A stretch of DNA of 64,000 nt from Oopsacas minuta (GCA_024704765.1 JAKMXF010000012.1:42397-106396), one strand, 5' to 3'. Counted from the first letter of the stretch, positions 33,550-46,905 are shown. The notes: generated from the letters alone by a model not told the origin. Program-made: numbers and translations.

Positions 33550-34809
33550 ATGCCAATATTAGTTGATAAAGATTCTCATTGGACAGAGACAGATGAGTAT
33601 ATACAGCTAATTCTCCCGCTCAAAGGAACCGCACCTCAAAATGTGGATGTATTCTGCACGACTGAGTATTTGAAAGTGTCTTATCCGCCATATTTATTCG
33701 AGGCATTATTGAAACATAAAATAGACACACTTTTGAGTAAAATAATAGTCGCGAATGGTTTTATACAAATAAATCTGAAGAAAATTGAATCGGAGCTATG
33801 GATGGAATTCAAATCAGAATTGGGTAAAGATAAAGCAATCATGCAAAGGAAAAGAGAAGAGGCGCTTGTGGAAGCTCAAAAAAGGTGTGAAAATAGTGTC
33901 GCAGAGCGTAGAAGTATTATAGACAGACAGAAGAAGCAAGGTGTTACTGAACAGATGGATTTAGAATCAGGTGTTAGACAAAAAATCGAAAATGCGAAAA
34001 ATAAAGAACGCAAACTAGCGACAAAAGCGTTGGAAGAATTGCAAGAGGAAAATCAAAATAAAATATCAGATTTAGCGCAAAAATGTGTGAAAAATATTTC
34101 CCATAAAAAGAGCGTAACTTTTGAGCAAAAATCTGAAGAACCTTTGCAGAAAGATAAGAAAATTCGGAAAGTAGCACAACAGAGAATTTCGAATTCAGAA
34201 ATATTTCAAACTGGAACTGTAAAAGCACCAATACGGAAACTAGGTATAATTCAGTGTCAATTCACACCAAGAGTGTTTCCAACACCAGAGAGAGAATCTA
34301 AGAAAATTGAGGAAGAGGAATGGCTCGCAAAATTAGCCGAAGCAAGACGTAACCCCAAAATGGAACCAAGCACTGAACCAGAACTAAACAATTACCAAAA
34401 TACTAATCCACAATGGTTGAAGGATAGAGGAGACCAGTTATACAAAAACGGAGATTATGAATCTTCTTATAATGTTTACACACAGGCTGTCGAGCTTAAA
34501 ACTAAGCTGCCCTCCGTCTATGCGAATAGAGCGTTATGTCTGTTAAAAATGGCGAGGTTTCGAGAATGTATTAGTGACTGCGATGAAGCCATAACATTAT
34601 TAGTTCCGGTTATAGAAGCAAATCGTAGACAACGGGCTAATGTATTTGCAAGGAGAGGAGCAGCTAATATGAAACTGGAACTATACCAAGAGGCAGTGGG
34701 GGATTATAAAATGGCGGCACAATTGTGTCCTGACATGGAATCTTTGAAAGTTGATAAGGAAAAACTTGAAATTCTATTGGCTGAGAGAGAAAATAAAGAT
34801 AGGCGCTAG
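33550..34809 (+). CDS. DNAAF4: Dynein axonemal assembly factor 4 (DYX1C1-like)
   Basis: Intronless, 419 aa (human 420). I start at the ATG giving MPILVDKDSHW because it matches the family N-terminus; an in-frame ATG ten codons upstream gives no extra similarity. An N-terminal CS/p23-like domain (about 1-85: LPLKGTAPQNVDVFCTTEYLKVSYPPYLFEALL) is followed by a long charged helix (about 95-200), the conserved FTPRVFPTPERESKKIEEEEWL motif near 240-265, and three TPR units (about 285-410: WLKDRGDQLYKNGDYESS, VYANRALCLLKMARF, VFARRGAANMKLELYQEAVGDY). DNAAF4 works with HSP90-type chaperones to preassemble axonemal dynein arms in the cytoplasm. It indicates motile cilia or flagella. TATAAATA at 33386-33393 is a possible promoter element. 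Confidence 0.93.
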   Translation: MPILVDKDSHWTETDEYIQLILPLKGTAPQNVDVFCTTEYLKVSYPPYLFEALLKHKIDTLLSKIIVANGFIQINLKKIESELWMEFKSELGKDKAIMQRKREEALVEAQKRCENSVAERRSIIDRQKKQGVTEQMDLESGVRQKIENAKNKERKLATKALEELQEENQNKISDLAQKCVKNISHKKSVTFEQKSEEPLQKDKKIRKVAQQRISNSEIFQTGTVKAPIRKLGIIQCQFTPRVFPTPERESKKIEEEEWLAKLAEARRNPKMEPSTEPELNNYQNTNPQWLKDRGDQLYKNGDYESSYNVYTQAVELKTKLPSVYANRALCLLKMARFRECISDCDEAITLLVPVIEANRRQRANVFARRGAANMKLELYQEAVGDYKMAAQLCPDMESLKVDKEKLEILLAERENKDRR

Positions 34810-35049
34810 AATCACTTCTGATTGGATTATTTATGTTTATCGCTTACCACGTATATTGTTGTTATTTACTTAAGTTATTGTGTCAATGATTAAACTATAA
34901 TTCACTTAAGTTAGTCCCTGGCGTATTGTCAGATCAGAAAAATACAATTACCAAATTCTAACTAGAAAACTTCCAAATTATGAAAAAAGATTTTGAAGTT
35001 ACTTATCCATGGTTAGACATAAGAATATAGAAATAAATATAAATATATT

Positions 35050-37203
35050 TCAAATGTTGTTATAATCAACACCTAAAGATAGAACAGTTTTATGAGATTT
35101 CTCAAACATACCTTGTGGAACGCCACTTGACACCTTACCTTTCATAGTTCCAGTTTTAGTTTCAGTTTCGATTGGTTCTGTTTCTTGTGATTTCAGATAT
35201 TTTTCTACCCGAATTTCTTTGTCAGAAAATATTTCTAGAAAGAATTCCCGCTCGATTTTAGGTTGGAATGTGCAGGGTATAAGTAAATATTTTTGTTTAC
35301 TTCCAAGTTTTGTTTGTTTGTGTATCTCTTCTCGGTTTGTAAACACTGTATTGTCGTAAACAAGTTCATTCGAAAGCTCTGAGGAGATGTGTTGGAAATC
35401 TTTTAGAATGTAAAAACCAATTCCAACAATTTGATCCACTGGCTGTGCTACTTTTGGTGCCACTTTGGGTTTAGAGTTAGTGGTAGCTTTTTGTATAAGT
35501 GGCTTAGTTGAAGTTTTCGTAGACATTTTTGGCATTTTTTCTGATTTACCATGGTTACCAACTTTGGTATGTGATTGGGTTGCTAGAATTTTCTGACGCA
35601 TATATATGTCAACTTTTGTCGCTTCCTCGCCAATTTGGAGCTGATAAGACGGATTCTTCAAAAAGCTTGGATGCTTCGGGCCCCCGCCTGCCGAATTTCC
35701 ACTCCATTTCCCTGAAAAAAACCTCCTAGAATGGAATTCGAACTGATACTCTTCAACTTGTAAATTTTGAGAATTTGAATGAACACTTAATACCCATTTT
35801 AGTGTCACATTTGGGAAATATGTCGATGGTATCGCGACACAAATTTCATTAGCTGACAATTGTGGCATTTTGAACTCAACCGACACATTTCTTCGATTCA
35901 CAAAAGTGGTTTTAGCCACTAAATTGTCACCTACAGCCTGCCCAAGGGCAAATCCTGAAAATGGATCAATTCGGATCACAGTGATACCAATTTGATCATA
36001 GTTTAATTGTGGACGAGTTCCTCTTTGATCTTGTTGTGTCAACGTAACTGAAACTATGCCACCAAAAGGTGCTACAATATGGAACTTGGGATTAAACCTC
36101 CAACTCCAATAATTCGAGCAACCCCCAAATTCCTTGTTGCCAGGGAAAATCGAATGAAATGTTCCTGAGAAAGACTTGAATTGGTTTTCCATTGAGAGTC
36201 GACTGATGTAAACACGGTTAAAAAAGGTGATAAATTCATCATATGACATCAAGAAATCTCCAGCTGGTAGTTCATCACCAGGGACACCTACCACTTTAGT
36301 TAGTTCCAATTTCTTAGTTCCATTTTGCCAGATTTCTGAATCGCGGCTAAACAAACCTGAAAATTCTGAATCACATCTCGCATTACGAATTTTCACGAGT
36401 TTATATTCAGCATTTTTGAATAGACCAATCAGAGCATAGGCATGATTTGTTGAAATGCCACTTCGATATTTCACACCTAAATCCACTTCAGCCACCGACA
36501 CACAATATCCAACACAAACCGCATCACCTTTCAAATGCGCATTCCATAAACATTCCCAGTCACATTCCTGCATCGGCTGCTTAGCAACCGTTTTACCACC
36601 ATTTATCGTATAATCTAAAACTGGAACGCCGGTCAGATCGTAGAGAGCTTCGGACATATTTCCACCATGTAAATTCGCATATGATCCATAAATCTTGGCA
36701 TATGCTTTCTCGAGTAAAGACAGCCACCATTCATTCTGACACCTACTGGCTTCATCCACACAACGGGCGAAAATGGGGTAACCATGGAGATCGCAAGGAA
36801 TGTTGTCGTCAATTTCTACACCTTCCCATTGACTGTTGTGAAAAAGTAAGACTGTTAGTTTACCATTTTGTGGGTAGCTTCCCACTTTGGTGAAAATATT
36901 ATAATAAATCCATTTTGGGTTGGCATGGACGATGGCACATATGGCAGCAGTTAAGTAGCAATTAGCTAAACCACCTTGTTTGATTCTATGACACATTCCT
37001 TCTTGTTCTAAAAATAAAATAGGCGGGGAACCTGTTTGGATATTTTCAGAGATTTGGACTGGACGCCGCCATATAATTTCATCTGAGTTATCAGTGAATA
37101 AATCTATGAACGCTTCTTTATTCAAAGTTTTGTAAATTGAGCGGAGGATTGGCGAGAAATTTGTGTCTTCAAATAAATTGGACTGTCCTGTCTGGCTAGC
37201 CAT
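35050..37203 (-). CDS. Calpain-like cysteine protease (PalBH/calpain-7-like)
   Basis: Intronless, 717 aa from MASQTGQS; a further in-frame ATG 28 codons upstream adds a stretch with no family similarity. The papain-like calpain core spans about 30-320 with the catalytic triad in place: Cys82 in QGGLANCYLTAA, His254 in STNHAYALIG, Asn274 in IRNARC. The usual NPWG after the Asn is changed to NARC, and the usual GDCW before the Cys is ANCY. The segment EWWLSLLEKAYAKIYGSY is characteristic of calpains. Two C2-like beta-sandwich domains follow (about 340-550, with GGCSNYWSWRFNP, and a partial second with AGGGPKHPSFLKNPSYQL), as in calpain-7/PalBH. No EF-hands and no N-terminal MIT domain are seen. 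Likely an active intracellular protease. Convergent with DNAAF4, 240 bp between stops. Confidence 0.82.
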   Translation of the reverse strand: MASQTGQSNLFEDTNFSPILRSIYKTLNKEAFIDLFTDNSDEIIWRRPVQISENIQTGSPPILFLEQEGMCHRIKQGGLANCYLTAAICAIVHANPKWIYYNIFTKVGSYPQNGKLTVLLFHNSQWEGVEIDDNIPCDLHGYPIFARCVDEASRCQNEWWLSLLEKAYAKIYGSYANLHGGNMSEALYDLTGVPVLDYTINGGKTVAKQPMQECDWECLWNAHLKGDAVCVGYCVSVAEVDLGVKYRSGISTNHAYALIGLFKNAEYKLVKIRNARCDSEFSGLFSRDSEIWQNGTKKLELTKVVGVPGDELPAGDFLMSYDEFITFFNRVYISRLSMENQFKSFSGTFHSIFPGNKEFGGCSNYWSWRFNPKFHIVAPFGGIVSVTLTQQDQRGTRPQLNYDQIGITVIRIDPFSGFALGQAVGDNLVAKTTFVNRRNVSVEFKMPQLSANEICVAIPSTYFPNVTLKWVLSVHSNSQNLQVEEYQFEFHSRRFFSGKWSGNSAGGGPKHPSFLKNPSYQLQIGEEATKVDIYMRQKILATQSHTKVGNHGKSEKMPKMSTKTSTKPLIQKATTNSKPKVAPKVAQPVDQIVGIGFYILKDFQHISSELSNELVYDNTVFTNREEIHKQTKLGSKQKYLLIPCTFQPKIEREFFLEIFSDKEIRVEKYLKSQETEPIETETKTGTMKGKVSSGVPQGMFEKSHKTVLSLGVDYNNI

Positions 37204-38509
37204 ATTCAATCTAAAATTAGAATTAAACACGATTTCACTATTATTCCATTTACAAAGCGTTAAGTAGCGACACACAGTGAAACACAATATTATAACTGCG
37301 GAATTTTATGAAACTAAACTGAATTAAAGCAAATCAAAGCGGAACTGCAACTAATTAGACAGAATGAATCCTCTTATCCATTGAAATCCATAGACATTCG
37401 ACATCAATCAATAATTATAACACACATACACAGGGTGGCCAAAGTATTCAAAATTTTATGTTCTTATCCATAGTCCGAAATTCCGTTTTAGAAAGTGTCC
37501 TTGCTGGATTCCAAATTTAAAGAATGTTTAACACCTGAGACCGATTGTAATTCGCCAATTGGTATAAATTAGAAATTTGACCTAAAAACCGCGATTTTAT
37601 TGGTCAAAGAATTACTATACTTGACCAATGAATTTCTACCTTTTGATTGCAGTAATTACAAAATTCAACAAAACTGACTCACTGGAAGCTAGTCAGCTAA
37701 AATGTGGTTATTGATTTGTGATACTTAAGACATACAATATTTGAAATTCATTAACTTTGAAGATAAATTGTCATCGCAGATAAGTTGTTGGGTAGTTTGA
37801 GTTGAAATTATATCAAAACTGAAACGATTAGAAATGATTCATTCACACTACTGGCTTGGCTAATCTACATATTATATATATCGCCATCAGTATATTATCA
37901 AAAACATCAAGTCAAGTCAGTAACTATTTAGCCCAGCATTTGTCATATTAAGTAAGTTGAAATTTTTTGAGAGAGTAATCATAGAATTTTAACTTACTTA
38001 ACTCATACATTCAGTGATTGTAAGAATATGACACTGGGTATATGAAAATTTGTAAATGCAGTGGGTCTTCTCTAATCGTCACTATTCATGCATTAATCAC
38101 TTAAATGTTCGCTTTGAACCCCATTGCCAACTGGTAGACAATTAGAGAGGTCACTTTATCTAATTGAAATCATTTCACACCTATGAGAAAGGTTACAAAT
38201 ATTACATATCTTCATGTAGACTAGTTCTATTTACGTAAATGTGATTTGTATTAGAACGCAATGCTTATTTGAAGCTGCAAATTGATTGGCTATAAACATC
38301 ATCTATGATTTCGGCGCCTGAATTTTATGGCAGAGAATTCGCGGGCCAAAATGTAAGCATCCTACTTCCCGCCTTATTAAATTAAGTGTTAGTTAGACAT
38401 ATTTTAATGTAATGAAAACAAATATTAATATAGCTGTATATTTCTACTCGCTATACTTGCAATGTTTACATAAATAGCACATACTATAACATTACGAATG
38501 AATAATACG

Positions 38510-38660
38510 TCAACTCCACAAGCGGGGTGTTAGGGACGCCGAAAAATGCTACCCCGTTTCCTCGTTGGTGGAGATACATTTATATGGACCAAGAATTCGC
38601 TCTAAGTATATACACTCCGTTTCCACAGGCCATGTTTGTGGAGGTTTCACTGTAAGTGTG
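38510..38660. mobile_element. Inverted-repeat element, CTCCACA family, full copy
   Basis: CTCCACAAGCGGGGTGTTAG, AGGGACGCCGAAAAATGCTA and CATGTTTGTGGAGGTTTCAC with ACTGTAA at the end. About 150 bp, with inverted ends. A similar copy lies at 54895-55040. Confidence 0.7.
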
Positions 38661-39237
38661 GTTGCATTTTGGCAAAGAAAAGTGTAGCGACCACTTCTTA
38701 TATGACTTACGAGAATTCATGTACATAATCATTTCACCAATCCGAGGAAAATAATCTGTAATATGTAATATGTAACTTTGCCGCGTGAGTTAAAATCACA
38801 TATTTCAAATCTTTTTAGAAATTCTGATAATAATTAGCCCAAAAGGCGCCATTTGGAACCAAATAATTCGTTAGAATTTTGAAAAGGAAATATGATCAGA
38901 AAGGATTTGTGCGGACTGCTAATATGGAGTGCGGGAATATTTTTGTCATATGCACATTATAAACAGCTGTATATAATTATTAATAATAAGCTCTAATTAC
39001 AGATTATAAATATTTTATGGTAATATCAAAGAAGTGATATATTTCTATAGTTCCATATTGCATCAATATAATTTGTTAGAGAATGGTACAGATATACAAC
39101 TGGTCAATTGGAGAGAATAGCGCCAGACGAAAAATAATTCTAACACAAAATATATTTCCTAAAGCTAATGAATATTTGTCTGGTTTATGGGTGAAGAATT
39201 CGCAGCTATAATTAGATTATAATTATCGATTACGGTA

Positions 39238-39360
39238 GACACCGGTTATAAGAACATCCTTGTGAGTAGCAAGACATGCTCTTATAACCGGTATAAATAT
39301 ACAGGAATATATGAGAACTGTTATCCAGATGATGGTGCTTATATCCGGTATACACTGTAC
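39238..39360. mobile_element. Inverted-repeat element, ACCGGTTATAAG family
   Basis: ACACCGGTTATAAGAACATC at the left and GTGCTTATATCCGGTATACA at the right, inverted. Contains an inner hairpin (ACCGGTTATAAG / CTTATAACCGGT). The copy at 46905-47016 is nearly identical over about 110 bp. Confidence 0.8.
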
Positions 39361-41356
39361 AGATTAATGTTTGGAGACTATTCTGGTGTCCATATGTGTC
39401 AACCTTGAGACAGAATATAGCCCCAAGGGTCAATTGAGTTGGTCTTGGCAACGAATAGATTTGAACCTGCAACTCTCGATTGCTCTAGCATACAATAGAA
39501 TATCAAATTCATATTTCAAATCTCCAACATGTAACAACAAATTTTCAGCACTTTGTGGGTCAATTACAAATCAAATCGCTATTATCTTTCTTCCAGTGGT
39601 TCCTCCTGTACCAATTGGAACCTACTGCCCCCTTTCGGCCTCCAGGCTCAAATCCGCCATTTTTTTTTTACAATATGTAACACCAAATAATCAATCGAAT
39701 ATTAATAAATTCATGATCTGTCCAACACATCTGTAATTAGCTACATAAAATGAATTTGTACAAAATTTTGTGATGATCTGACATATTTTCGCCAAATCTG
39801 TTCATTTTTCAATTTGCATATTAATATATACTAAGGTGATTATTTCAGTGACATATAACGTCAATAAGATTAAGTAATTCTAATTTTAGAATAAAAATAT
39901 TTCGTAATGTTTTAGCATATTTATTTGTTTGTTTGTTCATAACCTGTAAACCGATTGAAAATATATAGAGTGAATTCCTGGTCTCATAACACGTCCTGCA
40001 TACAAATGAGCCTCCACAAGCGGGGTAGCATTCTTCGGCGTCCCTGACACACCCGTTGGTGGAGGCCAGGCTGTAATTAATTGAAACTACAAATTAGTGA
40101 TCTTTATTCATAAATCTGTTTGTATCTACATGATGTATTTCACGTGTGGCACAGTACTCTCATAATTATAATACTCACACAGATATCACTTAAACATTCA
40201 AATATCTTATTTCACTATAACATTCCAGCAAAATTCTGAATGGAGCAATTACCCACATAATATGTAATCATATGCCCGAATATATGAATATATTAATAAA
40301 CACATTCCTTTATAACTTGTAAGAATTACTTTGGCGCGTGTTCTTCTGACGGGAAAATGTAGATATTGGTTTTTGAACAGAAATAGAAAAGATGATCTGG
40401 CTTACCAGGTGGAAATTCTTGATTATAACGGTGGAAATTTAAAGAATTGTGGCATATATCCGCCACTTTTGCCACTTTATCTACTGCCAATTCATTGGTA
40501 AAACAGTTTCCATGAAATTTACGGGGAAACTGACACTTGGCCTGGTCCAAATGTGATCGTAAAAAGGGAGTCTACTGAGTTTTCTCAGAGCAAACATTAA
40601 TTGATTTTCCTATTTTTCATACTTTTCGATGATTCAATCTAGTATTTTACGTAAAGAAACCAAAAAGGAGAGATTACAAGAATAATTGTAAGAATTCTAG
40701 ATAATTGGTATAATATATTAAACAAAGAAATGACGTAAAATTGTGCAACTATTACTAAATATCTCACAAATATATTCAATATATGTAATGTTTATTTGGA
40801 TTTTTGGCGGGGGAAATACACAAATAAAACACTAAACATATCTAGCTATAAACTTGAAATTCGTTGTAGACTTGAAAAAGTATATGAGTATAAATATGTG
40901 AAAATATCTAAACACAATATTGACATTATTTTTAGAAATCACGAAGAGTCCTCTCCAAACAATTTTGGATATTCTTACTAATAAAAATCTTACAATCTAT
41001 TAGCAAGTAATATATTTCATAGAGAATTAATTAATGATAAAATGGAAAATCTGACAGAAAATATGCTATAAATCATCACACAAAATTATGCAACTAACAG
41101 TTGCGCTAGACTGCCAGATAGCTAATTACTATAATGCAATTTTCTCCATCAAAAGTAGTTATCAAAAGAAACCTTACTCAAACGAGTTGCAATATAATCA
41201 TTTTCAATGACTTATATGAAAATTAGCCCGCCTGGATTGATGGATTACTCAAATTTTTGATTTTCTTTTGAAGATATTGAAATATGTCCAAATTCCAATC
41301 ATTGCTCTTTTCATGAGAATAAAGTTACCTTTTCAATTTTGATTTCTCAGAGTTCA

Positions 41357-41410
41357 AAGGTTCACAGACGACAGCAGGGGTAGCGACCCGCTGTTGTCCT
41401 CTGTGAAGGG
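41357..41410. repeat. 54-bp imperfect hairpin
   Basis: TTCACAGACGACAGCAGGGG and CGCTGTTGTCCTCTGTGAA-like arms surround a short GTAGCGACC loop. A related GGAGGACAGC block occurs at 1787 and 58864. Possible terminal-inverted-repeat remnant. Confidence 0.7.
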
Positions 41411-43224
41411 TGCCATGAGTACCAGATTTGGAACCGAAGACTAACCAAATACCAAATTAATTGTTATTCTCGAATGAATACAAATCACTATTCGATTAAC
41501 TAAAGAATATCAGCCTACATACGTTAAACCCTAAAATCTTATTGGGCCAGATGTTATGCCTACATTATTCCCACATCAGAAACAAGCATGTATGCAAAAA
41601 CGTGAATAATTATGACACCATTCTAAAAACACTAGCTTACCTAATAAAATAATCAAAACGGTAATTATATCATGATTGCCTAAAAATTTCCCCGCCCAAA
41701 AATACAAATGAGAATAATTATGTCGTTAAACCATAAAAATTGAATATTAATTAATTTGATTAGAACTTGTGCGTAGAACACTTAATATTTTACAGACTTT
41801 TGAAAATATTCAAACTCTGTCAATCACTGTATGGACACAATTAATTATTGATTTAGACAATTTACAAACTGTCATATATGAAAATATACAATTTAATTCT
41901 GGAACCACGTATATTTATTGCAAAAATCTATGATTAAATTAAAAGTCACCGCTCGTGGGAGATAAATTACATTCTCATATGAGTCCATTTTTGACCACAT
42001 TTTGAAATCCTGAAAATGTAACTGATGCCAAATTCATTGACAATATTCGAAAAATGGTTTCATCCAATTATATGCTTTCTGCCCCCCCCCCTCCTTCCCC
42101 TAGAGATCGAATTAAGTAATTAGACTTATTGCGCACTCAAATTGAAAGTAATATTTTTGTTCATTGTGCGTCGTTCGATTGTGTCACTTAAAAAGACAAT
42201 TTATATATCTGTAATTGTAATTAAAAGCAATGTTGTTTATTGAGCAATTGTGATTTAACATAGATAATTTGGTTAACGACAAATAGTGAAAATTTGCCAA
42301 ATATTGAAATTCAAATTCGGTTCAATTGTTCAATAAAGAAGCTTTGTTAAAAGTTCCGATCGAATTAGGAACTAATTTGCAGGTGAATCTGATAACTAAG
42401 CAAAATATTACAAACATTTTAACCTATCAGATTTGAGGGCTCAGCCATGTATAGGCTGTTATTCATTGTTAAATAAAATCTGATGTTATGCCTATCTGAG
42501 ACTGTGAATTGATTGGTTGTTGGGCTTATATATTTCTTTGTCGCATCCTTGCTATCTAATGCATATTATTATTTGGCGCATTTTCTATGAATAGAATTTC
42601 GTAATAATACATAAATTGAAATGGTAGATTGGAATTTGTATGTAATTTTAAAATATCTTTAGTAATGATAGGATAAATGAGATATTTTCGCTGAATAATA
42701 TTGGTCAAAATCTAATCAATAATATCCTCTGTAATAAACATCAAAAGTTAATCTTAGTTCACAAAGGAATTATAACAGCAATAGTTCCAAATTATGCATG
42801 TTTGTGTTGAGAAATATTTGAATATTTAGAAATTGTCAAATACGGTAGATTAATTAAATATCAAAAAGGTAGTATTATGGAACCAGAAAAATTTCTCTTT
42901 CTAAATGCGAATTAAACTCCAAATCAGTCCAATTATGTAAAGTACATGCGGGCTTAATGGACATATAGAGTATTGAAAGAATCAACAAATTGTGAACTAT
43001 TCATTACATGAAACTGAATACCTTTGGATAATATCAATTTCAAAAGTGCATTCTACAAAGGATATTACACACACACTATCTTGAAAATGGGGAGGAGATA
43101 ATTTCTCCAAAAGGAGTTCGATTCATAGTTTCATAACTACATATTAGTAAAAGTTCAAATCATGCACAACGTGTGATTTGTTATTTGATGATATGTTATG
43201 ATATATCTTTCCTAGTTCATAGAA

Positions 43225-43635
43225 TACAGCGGAAACTCATTAATACGAACACCAACGGTTCGCTTTATCCAGAATTCGTTAACTGTGTTCGTACTAACGA
43301 GATTCCAGCATACTTGTGGTTGGAGGTCTTGATAGGTGAGCGCACGCTTTCCATTTTATGCCACAAAGAGCGCGATAGACCGTGAATTTCAAGAATTTAA
43401 AGTTTCATCACGTTTTTATTGCAATTTAAAAGCCATGAAGAGAGAATCAAATTTCACTTCGAAAAATCCCAATAATCGCAGTTGATCATATTCTCTATAC
43501 AGTGGAACTTCGTTAATTTGATCAACAACGGACGGTCAAATTCTGTTCGCTTTATCCAGAGTTCTTATATAACAAAATATCCACAAAAATTCGAGAAATC
43601 CCCCGGTTTATCAGGAGATTCATATTCCACTGTAA
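43225..43635. mobile_element. Two pogo/Tigger-like MITE fragments
   Basis: The first (43225-43310) begins CAGCGGAAACTCATTAATAC, with complementary GTGTTCGTACTAACGAG at its other side. The second (43499-43635) begins TA-CAGTGGAACTTCGTTAAT and ends ATATTCCACTG-TA. CAGTGGAA...TTAAT ends with TA flanks are typical of pogo-type elements. No transposase is encoded. Confidence 0.65.
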
Positions 43636-46617
43636 TCATACAAGGACATAGTTCTTGTACTAAAATGCTTTATCCAAATTCTATTTAGAATTACAATAAT
43701 TTAAAACCTCAATAATAACAATGATGAATACACCACAAGCCTGAATAAACAAATCACACACTTGTGTACTTAAATCATCATATTATTGACTCACTGACTC
43801 AAGCAAACAAATTTCTGTTAAATTAAAGATAAGATTCAAAGAATATAACCCTCATAATAATTTAATTCAGGACGTATGAATAAATACTAAACTGGCGCCT
43901 AAATTACAGCCACATAAAAGAGATATCGCCAGAATTGGGCGCCAAATAAAATCTGATCCATAAGCAATTTAATACTCGAGATAAATTATTCTTATAATTT
44001 TTATAATAACAGTTTTGAATTTGACCCGCCTGGATATGTGAGAGATCATCACAGAACTGGGAAAGTACATCTGTCCTACGAATTGAAAGTAATTCTGAAA
44101 GTATAGTGAATGTGTAGATATTACAGTTTAATGAAAGTTATCTCATGGGTTCATTTATTTTAATACTATTTCATAATACGTTCTTTGAAATAATTGCATG
44201 AGATACAACTTTTCGTGGATTTTCTTAAAATAGTATCTAAATACACTTGTGAAGGGAGTAACACTATAATGGAACTAAAGAACATTTCAATACAGTATTT
44301 AGTTGCCCCGTGTACATAACTGGTCAATTCCCACACCCGAATCGAGATTGTAGCACTTTTTGACGTCATAAAAGCACACATTTTCTCGGCAGTATTCGGT
44401 TAAGCGTAGTCTACTGTATTTTCAAAGGGATACAACTGCAGTCAAATATATCTGATCGATTAGTGTAATTTGGAGCTTGCCTTGGTTGAAATGACAAAAT
44501 TATTGTGAATATTTCCTAACACCTAATCACACAAAGCTTTGAAAGTAACCAATAGTGATAGAATAATTGTTAGTCAATCAGTTTTGGTTATAAAATCTTT
44601 GGTGTTGTATGAATTGATTTCATCAAATACAAATCTTCAAAAATCTGCATGCCTAAGTCCTGACAGCGTTGCTAGGAAATATCCGCTTACTGCACATGAC
44701 GTTGAATTTAGGAAAGCTCAAAGAGGAAAACATAATTACAAAAAAAATTGTGTACGGCAAAAATGATAACTCAACAAAATATGCGGTAGATTGAAGTACA
44801 CATATGAAGACATGCCTATTGTCCCGACTGTTGTTATGGTAAATATATAGTATTTATTATCGATCTTTTCTTTTGTGAATGTATTAACCATCAATTTACA
44901 GAGATAGATAGGGCAATAACCCTCAAATCTCTTTGGACAAGAACTTTTGTCACCTTTTCTAAGGAATTAAAATTTCCCTTAGATATTAGAAATATTCCTA
45001 GTTTTATCATATTCCATCTACATACCAAATTTCAAATTGGAACCGTATTACCAGTTCTTCAATCAATATTGTGTCAATTGAACGTTAGCATGACGTCATT
45101 AAAATGATGTTTACAATAATACTTGATTCGATAACTGTGATAATATAATTTCTGATTACTCCATTTCCGCTATAGTTGTAAGCACCATATTAATATTAGA
45201 TAATATTCACATAAACGAGCGATATACCATATAACATTATAGAAAGTACAGTTGTGGTGCTGCTTACAAGTATAGGAAATTAAGTTATAGCAAATGAAAT
45301 AATTAATTAGTATTGGAACATAATTAACTCGTATATGTAGTGATATTAGATAATGCACACTCATCTCCGTTAATTAAGTTAAACTACTACCCTGCAGGTC
45401 TCTGAGATGGGGCCAGAAAGGTAGTCATTTGCCCTGACCTCAAGCTCCAAGGGGCATCACAATATTTGGGTAATATGTAATTGGGAAGATTTCAAATCCG
45501 AGACAAAATGTCCCGTTCCCCCACTGTAACCGCCACTGCTGCTATCGTGCATGTCAACGGCCAACCAGACAGGAAAAGTAAATATTAATTAGGTTCATTA
45601 ATTTGATTCATATTGTGTTTGTGGTTGCTTAGAAACAAAACTGACAAAAGGAATTCAGGTATTGTATAGGGAAGAAAAGCAATAATACATTTTATCCATA
45701 AAATATACATTGCACAATCTAACAGCATAACAACCAATTTATCGACAAGGAATGTGGCTTAGCAAAATATATACATAACTTCATAATTAGATTCAAATTA
45801 AAGAATTTTATTGGATATTAATAATGTAAATTATGGTGCAATCTTTACAATTAAATTAGCGGGGAATTAGTGTATTCTGCGAAACGCGGATATGTAGTTA
45901 ATATAAACCCCCGGGTAAATTATCATATTGGCGCCTAAGTTAGTTGAAACAGTTTGAAGATGAAATAAATAATTAAGTTATTTGTTTACTTTAGCTGTTA
46001 ATAAACAGACACCTCTTAACTTGGCCAATATGGGTCCAAATAGTGCTAAATTGGCACAATTATGTGACCCATTTGGAATATTTGTCGTTTTGAGAATATA
46101 GCAAATTTATTAATATTATATTGTAAATGTTTAGTATCCAAAAAAGTCTCTAAATTCGAAATAAAAATTCTAAATTCAATTAGCAAGATTTTATCATATT
46201 TCAACACCTACTGGTTTAATATATTAAGCAATCTTAACAACCAATTGTGCAATAGTTATGCTAGCGATATTATCAAATATAAAATTGCAACTTAAAATAC
46301 AGTTTTGCCAGCTTGTACATTTTCCTTAACGTTTAGATATCCATATACGCGTATATGTAAGTAATCAATATGTCTGTTAATTGAATTAATGCAACTAATC
46401 TGTTTACAATGTCAAAAATTGTTTACGTTTTGTCAATTCAGTAATATATAATATTTAAAACGTATTTTCTAAATCTAATTAGCTGGAGTATCTTAACTTC
46501 TTATATTCGCCAACTATTCTGGCGGAATATTCTGACGTAAGTTTAGTATCATATCAAGCTCAAACGCGGCTAATAGCAGAATTGTTTCTCTTTTGGTTGT
46601 GAGACTACAGTTATGCC

Positions 46618-46905
46618 TCTGTTAGTTGGAAACATGTTTCAGCTCCACCGCCCGCATCAAATTCGGCTACCGCACGAATATTGTCATTATTTAACCATTC
46701 ACTAAAAGTGATCAGCTACAAAGTGAATAAACTAGTTCAATGTTAATCACTTTTTCTTCGTCTAGCATATTCTCAAATAAAATGTGGCTTTAGTCATTTC
46801 ATATTTTTTAAGGATGAACCAATTTTCCCACTGATACGATAATGATAATGAGTCACCTGCCCGCATATGGAGCTGAAATAAATTTCTCATTAACAATAGT
46901 CTTAT
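46618..46905. mobile_element. Inverted-repeat element, TTTCAGCTCCA family
   Basis: TTTCAGCTCCACCGCCCGCA at the left and GCCCGCATATGGAGCTGAAA at the right are inverted ends. Related to 19715-20027. The ACCGGTTATAAG element abuts its right side. Confidence 0.78.

Noticed and set aside
33520-34809. Processed retrocopy origin for DNAAF4
   Set aside because: Frame is intact and full length, with no poly-A tract or target duplication visible; intron loss is equally possible.
39440-39500. tRNA-like GGTTCAAATC B-box on the minus strand
   Set aside because: No A-box or foldable acceptor stem in the right place; at most a decayed SINE fragment.
39371-39736. 121-codon plus-strand open frame
   Set aside because: It starts near an inverted-repeat element, crosses repeat-like DNA and a T-run, and shows no domain or codon pattern.
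40326-40550. 74-codon minus-strand open frame with several Cys and His
   Set aside because: No recognisable motif, no relatives in the window and no promoter feature; consistent with chance.
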